From: Rhizobium tibeticum
GTDB lineage: Bacteria > Pseudomonadota > Alphaproteobacteria > Rhizobiales > Rhizobiaceae
NCBI RefSeq assembly: GCF_900110205.1
Contig: NZ_FOCV01000012.1
Span: 124,001 to 188,000 of the forward strand
Direction: 5' to 3'
Length of the DNA stretch: 64,000 bases
Shown piece after piece: positions 58,938 through 64,000 of this stretch. The notes below the pieces were generated by a model that was given only the letters and a program-made list of their open reading frames with translations, was not told the DNA's origin and did no database searches. A program made the position numbers and the translations under genes. The first letter of the stretch is position 1, and each line of letters starts with the position of its first letter.

Positions 58938-59035
58938 TGAATATCCGGAACGTTGAATGTTCGGAAAGTGCAACCTTTGATGGATAGAGTCAATGAAAAA
59001 CACCGCGTAGATCATTTGCAGGTATTGGATCACGG

Positions 59036-59209
59036 TTAATTCGAGACTTTATCCTCGTCCAAAGCGGACTCTGCTTGGATGATCTCTATTAGTTCTGCGA
59101 CGTTCATTACACGAGCTTCAGCAAAGCCTAGGGCTCTGCCGAACAGGACGTGCCACTGTCCGTTCGGCAGCTGAGTGGCAACGTGGCAGGTGGTTACGGT
59201 TGGTGTCAT
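59036..59209 (-). CDS. Small hypothetical protein, 57 residues
   Basis: ATG 59209 has AAGGAG ten bases upstream. The product reads MTPTVTTCHVATQLPNGQWH, VLFGRALGFAEARVMNVAEL, then an acidic helix to the stop. The first half looks like a short beta hairpin and the second an amphipathic helix. No family recognised. Confidence 0.6.
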   Translation of the reverse strand: MTPTVTTCHVATQLPNGQWHVLFGRALGFAEARVMNVAELIEIIQAESALDEDKVSN

Positions 59210-59258
59210 GGGCGCTGTCTCCTTCGTCGTGGATGACAGCAGGCCAGCCTGAAATCGT

Positions 59259-59582
59259 CTACTCGCAAAAGTGCGGGTAGTGCCATCGGGCGGCGGCCAT
59301 GAACCTAGCGCCCATGCGGCCGCTCACCTTCTCGTAAAGCCCTTCCCACCAATCGAGACCTCGCGTGCACTCGGGCGCCCGTCCGTGGTGTGGCATGATG
59401 GTTTGACGCTGCCAGGGTATGTGGTTGATTGCCCAACTCCACTGACCATTTCTCGTGCTGGTGAGGTCGAGCAAGATCCGTCCGAACTGCAAATCGCCAT
59501 CCCACGCGGCGAAATCCTGATGGCCTTCACCCGGCCACGGAGGTCTCCAGCGATATCTCGGTTGGTATTCGGGCGTGCGCAC
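59259..59582 (-). CDS. Conserved hypothetical, copy 2 (nearly intact)
   Basis: A 107-residue frame from GTG 59582: RTPEYQPRYRWRPPWPGEGH, QDFAAWDGDLQFGRILLDLT, INHIPWQRQTIMPHHGRAP, then WWEGLYEKVSGRMGARF. The Trp/Pro-rich sequence is shared with the broken copy at 53070 and the fragment at 54410. The family recurs in rhizobia without known role. An IS21 IstB fragment abuts its 5' end, which may have removed its promoter. Confidence 0.6.
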   Translation of the reverse strand: MRTPEYQPRYRWRPPWPGEGHQDFAAWDGDLQFGRILLDLTSTRNGQWSWAINHIPWQRQTIMPHHGRAPECTRGLDWWEGLYEKVSGRMGARFMAAARWHYPHFCE

Positions 59583-59934
59583 AAGGCCTCAGGAGGGCCG
59601 CCTGGAAGAGCGGCTCGCGTTTCTCGCCAAGCCCAAGCTGCTCATCATCGACGAGCTCGGCTATCTTCCGTTCGACCTCAACGCAGCACACCTGTTCTTC
59701 CAGCTCGTATCCCGGCGCTACGAGCGAGGTGCGATGCTCGTCACCTCCAATCGCAGCGTCGGAGAGTGGGGAACGGTGTTTGGCGACCCCGTCGTGGCAA
59801 CTGCTATCCTCGACCGGTTGCTGCACCACAGTCACGTCATCACAATCCGTGGCGATAGCTACAGACTACGAGAAAAGCGCCGTAGTGGACTCCTGCAGAA
59901 GCCCGCAACAACGCTCGGTATGGGGAGTAACTAA
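59583..59934 (+). mobile_element. istB: IS21-family IstB ATPase fragment
   Basis: The plus frame carries the C-terminal half of IstB: GRLEERLAFLAKPKLLIIDE, LGYLPFDLNAAHLFFQLVSR, MLVTSNRSVGEWGTVFGDPV, LHHSHVITIRGDSYRLREKR. Walker B (LLIIDE) is present but the N-terminal part with Walker A is missing. No IstA transposase is nearby and no terminal repeat was found. It is a remnant, joined at about 59583 to the start of the neighbouring hypothetical gene. Confidence 0.85.
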
Positions 59935-60178
59935 CAACCCCTGGCGGACCAGATTTGCGTGTCGCCGAAGGACCAGTTCACGATGACGCTTGATAGCAGC
60001 ATGCTGAACAGCCCTAGTAGTATTGATTTTTACGGAATTGGCGTGCCGGCGATCCGCTCCGAGTACTCGAGCAGGACATTCACTAATTCAGATCCCGCGC
60101 GGGGCGTCCGGTGCGTGAACACGCCGGACGGGCTGGTGGCGATGGCATCACGACGTCGCCACCCGCTACCTAGATTTC
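59935..60178. other. Gene-free stretch after the IstB remnant
   Basis: About 245 bases with no recognisable protein. It may include IS21-derived non-coding sequence, but I could not find an IS end. Confidence 0.4.
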
Positions 60179-60226
60179 TAGGCGCGACATGCGCGCCGGC
60201 CGCCATGATGGCGTGCCCCTTTTATT
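60179..60226 (+). repeat. Second copy of the 57853 hairpin
   Basis: TAGGCGCGACATGCGCGCCG then GCCGCCATGATGGCGTGCCC, ending CTTTTATT. It differs from 57853-57899 at only a few bases. No gene precedes it here, so it probably moved or stayed behind with a deleted gene. Confidence 0.6.
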
Positions 60227-60399
60227 AGTCACCAGAGGCCGGCGCGGTCACCACCTGCGCCTACACCAGCAGCGCGCCGGTCGGTTATTCCACCAACGGC
60301 CCATCCCGTGTTAGGCTGGGTGCATGACATCTCAGCCTCTCGATCTCCGACACATGCGCGTGCGCCATCAGGGCGCACCGACAGTGTTCGGAGATATTC

Positions 60400-60558
60400 A
60401 TGCATCACAAGAGAAAGCGCCCGCGCATTGCCGCGTGTGGTCTTTGCAAGCCGCACAAAACGAATGGCGCGTGCCCACGGCATAAAAACATGCGGTTTGG
60501 CAATCTAAAGCGCTACCTGTCAGGTTCAGATCAATTGCGCGGAACTAAAAGCGCCTAG
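60400..60558 (+). CDS. Small basic Cys/His protein, 52 residues
   Basis: ATG 60400 has GGAG six bases upstream. The product reads MHHKRKRPRIAACGLCKPHK, TNGACPRHKNMRFGNLKRYL. The pattern CxxC...CxxH suggests a small zinc knuckle, and the basic charge suggests nucleic-acid binding. Similar mini-proteins occur in rhizobial phage and plasmid regions. A strong plus-strand terminator follows 35 bases after the stop. Confidence 0.7.
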   Translation: MHHKRKRPRIAACGLCKPHKTNGACPRHKNMRFGNLKRYLSGSDQLRGTKSA

Positions 60559-60592
60559 CCGCGATCGGCCTTACCGCCAATAGAAGGGGCGG

Positions 60593-60622
60593 CCCACCAG
60601 CGCAAATGCTGGTGGGTTTCTT
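60593..60622 (+). terminator. Rho-independent terminator
   Basis: A perfect 9-bp stem (CCCACCAGC at 60593-60601, GCTGGTGGG at 60608-60616) with a 6-base loop is followed by TTTCTT. It fits the gene at 60400-60558. Confidence 0.85.
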
Positions 60623-60683
60623 CACGCTGCGCAGAAAAGCCCGGTGGGACGTTCCGTCTGGCCTTAGTCTGGGGCCGTTTTGG

Positions 60684-61028
60684 CTACGCTACAGGGGGCA
60701 ATGTTTCTGGCACACAATTGCAGGTCGGATCGCCAGCGCCGGGCCCGGTACACTTACAGACTCCGGGCTGCGACCAGATACAGCCGCATTGCACGCCTGC
60801 ATCGCTCCAAATCAGCTTCCGATTGGCGTCTACCGGGATTTGGATTTTCACTCTGAGTGGTACCGATACCTCGACATACTCGTTTGCAGGATCAAAGTCG
60901 CCAGTGTCGAGCTTGGCTTGTGCGGCTGCTAGTCCCCCTTCCATGATCTGAGCTTGAATAGACGTTTGCCAGTCGGGCGCCCATGGCTGCGCGTGTCGAA
61001 CGATTTCATGCTTGCGTTCTACTGCCAT
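60684..61028 (-). CDS. Hypothetical protein with Cys-rich tail
   Basis: A 114-residue protein. It starts MAVERKHEIVRHAQPWAPDW, has a beta-rich middle (EYVEVSVPLRVKIQIPVD) and ends in a Cys-rich stretch (VQCGCIWSQPGVCKCTGPG, DPTCNCVPETLPPVA). The six cysteines in the last 35 residues suggest metal binding or disulfides. No signal peptide is seen. GAGGGGAATGAGCA precedes ATG 61028. Family unknown. Confidence 0.65.
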   Translation of the reverse strand: MAVERKHEIVRHAQPWAPDWQTSIQAQIMEGGLAAAQAKLDTGDFDPANEYVEVSVPLRVKIQIPVDANRKLIWSDAGVQCGCIWSQPGVCKCTGPGAGDPTCNCVPETLPPVA

Positions 61029-61174
61029 TGCTCATTCCCCTCAACGACAACACCACGTGATCAAAATAGCACGTTCCGGTTGCTCAATACCAGTTAGTCT
61101 TACCCACGGCGCGTGCTGCGACGCCCGTCGGCGCGAATGCCGGCAGGTTTTTTCTTTGGCAACAACCCCAACCG

Positions 61175-61564
61175 TTAGTCGTCACTATCGCGGTCGCGGT
61201 AACGATCGCGATCGCCTCTCGACGATGAGGACCCATCCAATCTGTCGAGCATTTGCAATAGAAGATCGGCGCAAACCTTTGTTGGCTCGTCATCGGCACA
61301 CTGGATGCGAATTTTGACGTCGCCATCCTGGACGTAAAAACGCGCGGCCCTTGACGCCATCGGACGATCACCCCGTCCCCTGTGCCAATCAGAGCGTTGG
61401 CGATCCTGATTTGAGGGAGGCGCTGCTTGTTGCGCTTGCGCTGTCGATTCGGGCGCCGCAGTCGTGGCGGTAGGTGGCGGAGACGGCGCATCACTCGGCT
61501 GCTGGGCGAAGGTAGCGCCAGCAGATAAAGCCATGGTTACGGCCGCAACAGATATGATTTTCAT
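61175..61564 (-). CDS. Secreted hypothetical protein
   Basis: A 129-residue protein with a signal peptide (MKIISVAAVTMALSAGATFA, cleavage before QQP) and a Pro/Ala/Gln linker. A short ordered part follows (FYVQDGDVKIRIQCADDEPT, VCADLLLQMLDRL) with two cysteines, then an Asp/Arg tail (GDRDRYRDRDSDD). GAGGATCC precedes ATG 61564. I recognise the general type from rhizobia, without function. The sRNA C gene ends 106 bases upstream on the same strand. Confidence 0.75.
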   Translation of the reverse strand: MKIISVAAVTMALSAGATFAQQPSDAPSPPPTATTAAPESTAQAQQAAPPSNQDRQRSDWHRGRGDRPMASRAARFYVQDGDVKIRIQCADDEPTKVCADLLLQMLDRLDGSSSSRGDRDRYRDRDSDD

Positions 61565-61670
61565 TGATTGGATCCTCGGATTTCGCAGTTGAAGAACGCG
61601 CCGCGCCGACGTTGGTTGCAGGATTGTCGCGGATCACCGTCGGTTTTTCATTCCGATGCCACAGGCAAAG

Positions 61671-61764
61671 CGAAAAGGCCCGACGGTAATACGCCGAGCC
61701 CTTTCTGCTGGCTCTAGAGGGACTGGATACCAGCGTGCAATGACCTGTCAGAGTCCATTGCGTC
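61671..61764 (-). ncRNA. Probable stress small RNA (copy C)
   Basis: On the minus strand, GGAAC-N16-AGTT is followed by about 94 nt without a reading frame. Predicted hairpins are GCAATG/CATTGC; GCTGG...CCAGC; then a terminator stem (AAAGGGCTCGGCG with CGTCGGGCCTTTT) and a T-run at 61676-61673. The layout equals copies A and B although the first two hairpins differ in sequence. It ends upstream of a secreted-protein gene. The start is estimated. Confidence 0.6.
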
Positions 61765-61769
61765 CCGCC

Positions 61770-61794
61770 AACTGACAGGCCCCTCAAAAGTTCC
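61770..61794 (-). promoter_or_regulatory. EcfG/RpoE2-like promoter of sRNA copy C
   Basis: Minus-strand GGAAC (61794-61790) and AGTT (61773-61770) are 16 bases apart, identical in both boxes to the promoter of copy B. The -10 box differs from the CGTT consensus in one base. Confidence 0.6.
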
Positions 61795-61811
61795 AAGGCA
61801 GCAGGTAGAAA

Positions 61812-61910
61812 AGCAAAAGCCCGGCGGAGGAGGGTACCCACGGCCGGGCCTATTGCGGACCTCTGCATTTGGGCGATGCTGGTCCCACAGCGTGTTGGAA
61901 ACGCTGCAAT
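61812..61910 (-). ncRNA. Probable stress small RNA (copy B)
   Basis: About 99 nt on the minus strand after GGAAC-N16-AGTT. Hairpin 1 is GCAGCG/CGCTGT, hairpin 2 is GGACC-AGCATCGCC...GGTCC as in copy A, and hairpin 3 is a GC-rich terminator whose loop carries CCCTCCTCC, an anti-Shine-Dalgarno-like string, then TTTT (61818-61815). Sequence relation to copy A at 42241 is clear through GCAGCGTTT, GGGACCAGCATCGCC and the terminator stem. It lies 18 bases ahead of the copy C promoter. Confidence 0.68.
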
Positions 61911-61915
61911 GGTAA

Positions 61916-61940
61916 AACTGGCGGCGTGAAGGAAAGTTCC
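61916..61940 (-). promoter_or_regulatory. EcfG/RpoE2-like promoter of sRNA copy B
   Basis: Minus-strand GGAAC (61940-61936) and AGTT (61919-61916) are 16 bases apart, about 6 bases before the estimated RNA start. Confidence 0.62.
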
Positions 61941-62030
61941 GGTCGGCTGAAATGAGTCTAAAAATGCGTTATGATAATCTGCTATTTTCTGTCGTTAAAA
62001 TCAGGAAAATGCAATAAAATCAATTAAATT

Positions 62031-62120
62031 TGGCGGAAGAGGTGGGATTCGAACCCACGGTACGGTTTCCCGCACGCCGGTTTTCAAGACCGGTTCCTTA
62101 AACCACTCGGACACTCTTCC
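62031..62120 (-). tRNA. tRNA-Ser (anticodon TGA)
   Basis: Read on the minus strand, GGAAGAGTGTCCGAGTGGTT begins a class II tRNA. The anticodon arm is CCGGT-CTTGAAA-ACCGG with anticodon TGA. A long variable arm (GTGCGGGAAACCGTAC), the T arm GTGGGTTCGAATCCCAC and acceptor CTCTTCC-G-CCA follow; the CCA is encoded. Such tRNA genes are common integration sites, and an integrase remnant lies 78 bases beyond its 5' end. Confidence 0.97.
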
Positions 62121-62197
62121 ATCTAATTGATAAGGTTGAGAAATCGACATTCTGTTGATTTCAAAGAATCGGTGCTTGCTACCGATTTGCTACCCGA

Positions 62198-62326
62198 TCA
62201 CTCGACGGCTGGCTTTTTAGCAGCTTTGATGGCTGCGTCAACTTGCTCTGCAGCAACTGCCTGCATCCCCGGCATCACATACGAATCAAGGTCAAGCGTG
62301 ATTCCGATTGTCGCGTGCCCGAGACC
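62198..62326 (-). pseudogene. Integrase (tyrosine recombinase), C-terminal remnant
   Basis: The minus frame reads GLGHATIGITLDLDSYVMPG, MQAVAAEQVDAAIKAAKK and stops at 62198. GH.TI..TLD.YS(H/Y)V(M/L)PGMQ is the end of phage-type tyrosine recombinases and includes the nucleophile Tyr. Everything upstream (catalytic Arg boxes, N-terminal domains) is gone; a phage-like fragment on the other strand starts at about 62331. Confidence 0.75.
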
Positions 62327-62330
62327 ACAG

Positions 62331-62510
62331 ATGATGGCCAACGCCGGCAAAGCCACCCGCTGGGTACGGACAATCGCTGCTGCAAAGTTCGATCCTGTCG
62401 GGGAGCGCACCTATCGCGACTACAAGCTTGGAACCTTCGGCGCGGCGTCGGATGTCAAGCACATCGATCCGGCTGCCTATCTTGCAGAAAACGCGAGGAA
62501 TGGCCAATGA
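62331..62510 (+). pseudogene. Phage-like gene fragment
   Basis: The plus frame TIAAAKFDPVGERTYRDYKL, GTFGAASDVKHIDPAAYLAE, NARNGQ ends at 62510 and overlaps the next ATG (ATGA). It looks like the C-terminal part of a phage or island protein; the 5' part is cut off by the integrase remnant. Not assigned to a family. Confidence 0.4.
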
Positions 62511-62730
62511 CGATCAAGGAGCGACAAGAACGAGAGGCGCACGATCGGGAGAACCCGTGGCGCCCGATGAGCACGGCGAAACCATCAGGCCTCATCTGCG
62601 ATCTGCTATTCGACGACATGGCAGGCCGTTTCGCTACCGAACGTCTGCAGTACTCCTTGATCCTGATGGTCACTGGTACCAATTCGACCCGCCGAGGCGA
62701 GTTTACGCCCCGGCGCCCATCAACTGTTGA
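62507..62730 (+). pseudogene. Phage-like hypothetical gene, frameshifted
   Basis: From ATG 62507 the frame reads TIKERQEREAHDRENPWRPM, STAKPSGLICDLLFDDMAGR. The expected end, DPDGHWYQFDPPRRVYAPAP, is in the next frame up to a TGA at 62730. One base is missing near 62653 (TACTCCTTGATCC). The WRPMSTA...D...WY..DPP pattern is known from rhizobial phage-like proteins. Confidence 0.6.
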
Positions 62731-63011
62731 CCATCCTATGTACACATGACGCCGGAGAGGCGGAGCATCGTCAAAAAGAGGGCTGAACGTTGAACATTCA
62801 AACACTCAAACGAGCCTTCAATCCAAGCAACGAAGAGCGTCGGGCGAAGGCGACGAAGGCCGAGGAGCTGAAGTTTCGTGGCCTTCGCAGCGAGGAGCAG
62901 GCAAGGGGGAGTTGTGGTTCGCCGTGGCCGCCGCCCGGGTTCGGCGGGTCGCCGTGTGTAATCCTGCGCGCAGGGTGTTCTGAGAGCATTCAACGCAAAG
63001 CTAGGGGCTGT

Positions 63012-63875
63012 TCAGATCAACAACTCCTTGGCTCGGGCATCGATCTTCTCGCAAGCATCCTCGAATGGATCGAATATCGGCGCCATAGGAGAAGCGCCGA
63101 GCAGAAGAAGAGCTCTTAGGTGCTGCCAGCCGCCTTCCTCGCCAAGGACTGTCGCATAGGATGTCATTTCCTTGCGCGCCTCACCGGCATATAGCCGTTC
63201 GTATTCCGCAAAGTTCGAGAAATTTTCGCGATTGCTATCCGAGGGATGCAAGGTCTCCGCCGCAGCGCCCTGAGCAAGGATCACTTCGTGAGTCGCGAGC
63301 AGGACGGCGTAATACTCAATCGTCATATCGTCGTGGGGTGCGATCGGTGCGATCGTCGTACCATTCACGAGATCCTTCACGCGGATCAAAACGCCATTCA
63401 GGAATAGCGCATGGCCAGGCGACAGGTAGAGATCCGAATGTGGCGTACGACTATCAAGCGCATGGCGCGCCACTCGGATTGGCACGACACCGTCATGCCA
63501 GTGCGGGCCGCCCTTCCTGAACACTTGGCGACCAACCCATTTGATCGAGCGGGCGTCTCCGCCCGGAAGGGCGACGCAATCGCCAATCCGAAGATCCTCG
63601 ACACGCTTTTCACCGCAATCCGTGAGAATCGACGTGCCACGCAGAAAGCACTGCGCACCACTGCTCCCGCCTCCGCCGGAGTTGCCGTTGCCGCCGGAGT
63701 TGCCGTTGCCGTTACCCCATCCCAAATGCAGGCCCGCCGCGCGCGCTGGCGACGATGAAGCCGCCATAACAATGGCCGCCACGCTCGCGAAACGAGCACC
63801 GGCCGCGGCCGCCACCCCCAGAAAACGCCGGCGTGCAGTATTGCGAGGCAGGTTGGGATTTTTGAAACAAGACAT
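63012..63875 (-). CDS. Tat-signal protein with Hint domain
   Basis: A 287-residue protein. The N-terminus has a twin-arginine signal (RNTARRRFLGVAAAAG, then a hydrophobic segment and SPARAAG) followed by a Gly/Asn/Ser linker (about 48-70). A Hint-type domain (Hint_2, hedgehog/intein fold) starts CFLRGTSILTDCGEKRVEDL, then RIGDCVALPGG, IRVARHALDSRTPHSDLYLS, PGHALFLNGVLIRVKDLVNG. A C-terminal helical part follows. The catalytic-type Cys opens the domain (AQCFLRGT), so self-cleavage is conceivable. AAGGAG precedes ATG 63875; the frame is open to 63968 without support. Confidence 0.85.
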   Translation of the reverse strand: MSCFKNPNLPRNTARRRFLGVAAAAGARFASVAAIVMAASSSPARAAGLHLGWGNGNGNSGGNGNSGGGGSSGAQCFLRGTSILTDCGEKRVEDLRIGDCVALPGGDARSIKWVGRQVFRKGGPHWHDGVVPIRVARHALDSRTPHSDLYLSPGHALFLNGVLIRVKDLVNGTTIAPIAPHDDMTIEYYAVLLATHEVILAQGAAAETLHPSDSNRENFSNFAEYERLYAGEARKEMTSYATVLGEEGGWQHLRALLLLGASPMAPIFDPFEDACEKIDARAKELLI

Positions 63876-64000
63876 CCTGACACTCCTTTGAGAAAGGGAC
63901 GGGAGCTCGAATACCGTGGGATGAGATCCCGAACACAAGACAGTCGTATTCACCCAGACAGGAAGCAATTAATTCTAGACTGTCTTCGGCGCGATGCCAG

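Noticed and set aside
46700..62030. CRISPR array or toxin-antitoxin pair in the accessory region
   Set aside because: No regularly spaced direct repeats were seen, and no small-gene pair showed a recognisable toxin or antitoxin signature.
62790..63119. 109-codon plus-strand frame starting at TTG
   Set aside because: A weak ribosome site exists, but the sequence is mixed low complexity, runs into the convergent Hint gene and matches nothing; evidence is too thin to call it.

Overview
The window looks like a chromosomal segment from a member of the Rhizobiaceae (Rhizobium/Agrobacterium/Ensifer group). The basis is gene order and protein style: dusB(nifR3)-ntrB-ntrC-ntrY-ntrX-dat-hfq-hflX in one direction, an E1-beta subunit carrying a lipoyl domain, a fused ispDF, a cysG-DUF2849-cysI-DUF934 operon, a VOC-kdsA pair, DUF982 proteins and a GTTC-N7-GTTC SOS box. 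The genus cannot be fixed from the sequence alone.

Positions 1-46,700 are mostly core genome. In order: lipid A synthesis (lpxI, lpxB), citrate synthase, LexA, a VOC protein with kdsA, a chemoreceptor, enolase, an FtsB/DivIC-like protein, the pyruvate dehydrogenase complex (pdhA, pdhB, pdhC, lpdA) with lipA behind it, two tandem P-loop kinase-like proteins, a COQ10/RatA-type protein, cinA, ispDF, the nitrogen-regulation operon, dat, hfq-hflX, mazG, a nucleoside deaminase, the siroheme/sulfite-reductase operon, a UbiH-type hydroxylase, an AEC transporter and CcdA. Around lpdA, three small genes (a GNAT acetyltransferase and two GlsB/YeaQ-type membrane proteins) are broken or frameshifted. From 42.6 to 46.7 kb lies a flavin/redox cluster: FMN reductase, several very small proteins, an RBBP9-type hydrolase, a 1-Cys peroxiredoxin and an LLM monooxygenase.

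Positions 46,700-64,000 are accessory and in decay. Genes are short, many are frameshifted or truncated, and mobile-element debris is present: an IS21 IstB fragment, the tail of an integrase near a tRNA-Ser(TGA), an HNH fragment fused back to back with a truncated XRE regulator, a broken LexA/C1-like regulator and phage-like fragments. Intact items include a 595-residue flagellin far from any flagellar cluster, three paralogous about 60-residue lipoproteins that share a conserved upstream element, two DUF982 proteins, several small secreted or membrane proteins and a Tat-signal protein with a Hint domain.

The most interesting signal is a set of three probable small RNA genes, all on the minus strand. 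One is at about 42.24-42.33 kb, near an entericidin gene. Two are in tandem at about 61.67-61.91 kb, beside the tRNA-Ser. Each is a predicted three-hairpin transcript of 90-100 nt ending in a terminator. Each is preceded by GGAAC-N16-(C/A)GTT, the promoter pattern of the alphaproteobacterial general-stress sigma factor EcfG/RpoE2. Two of the three are clear sequence relatives although they lie about 19.5 kb apart.
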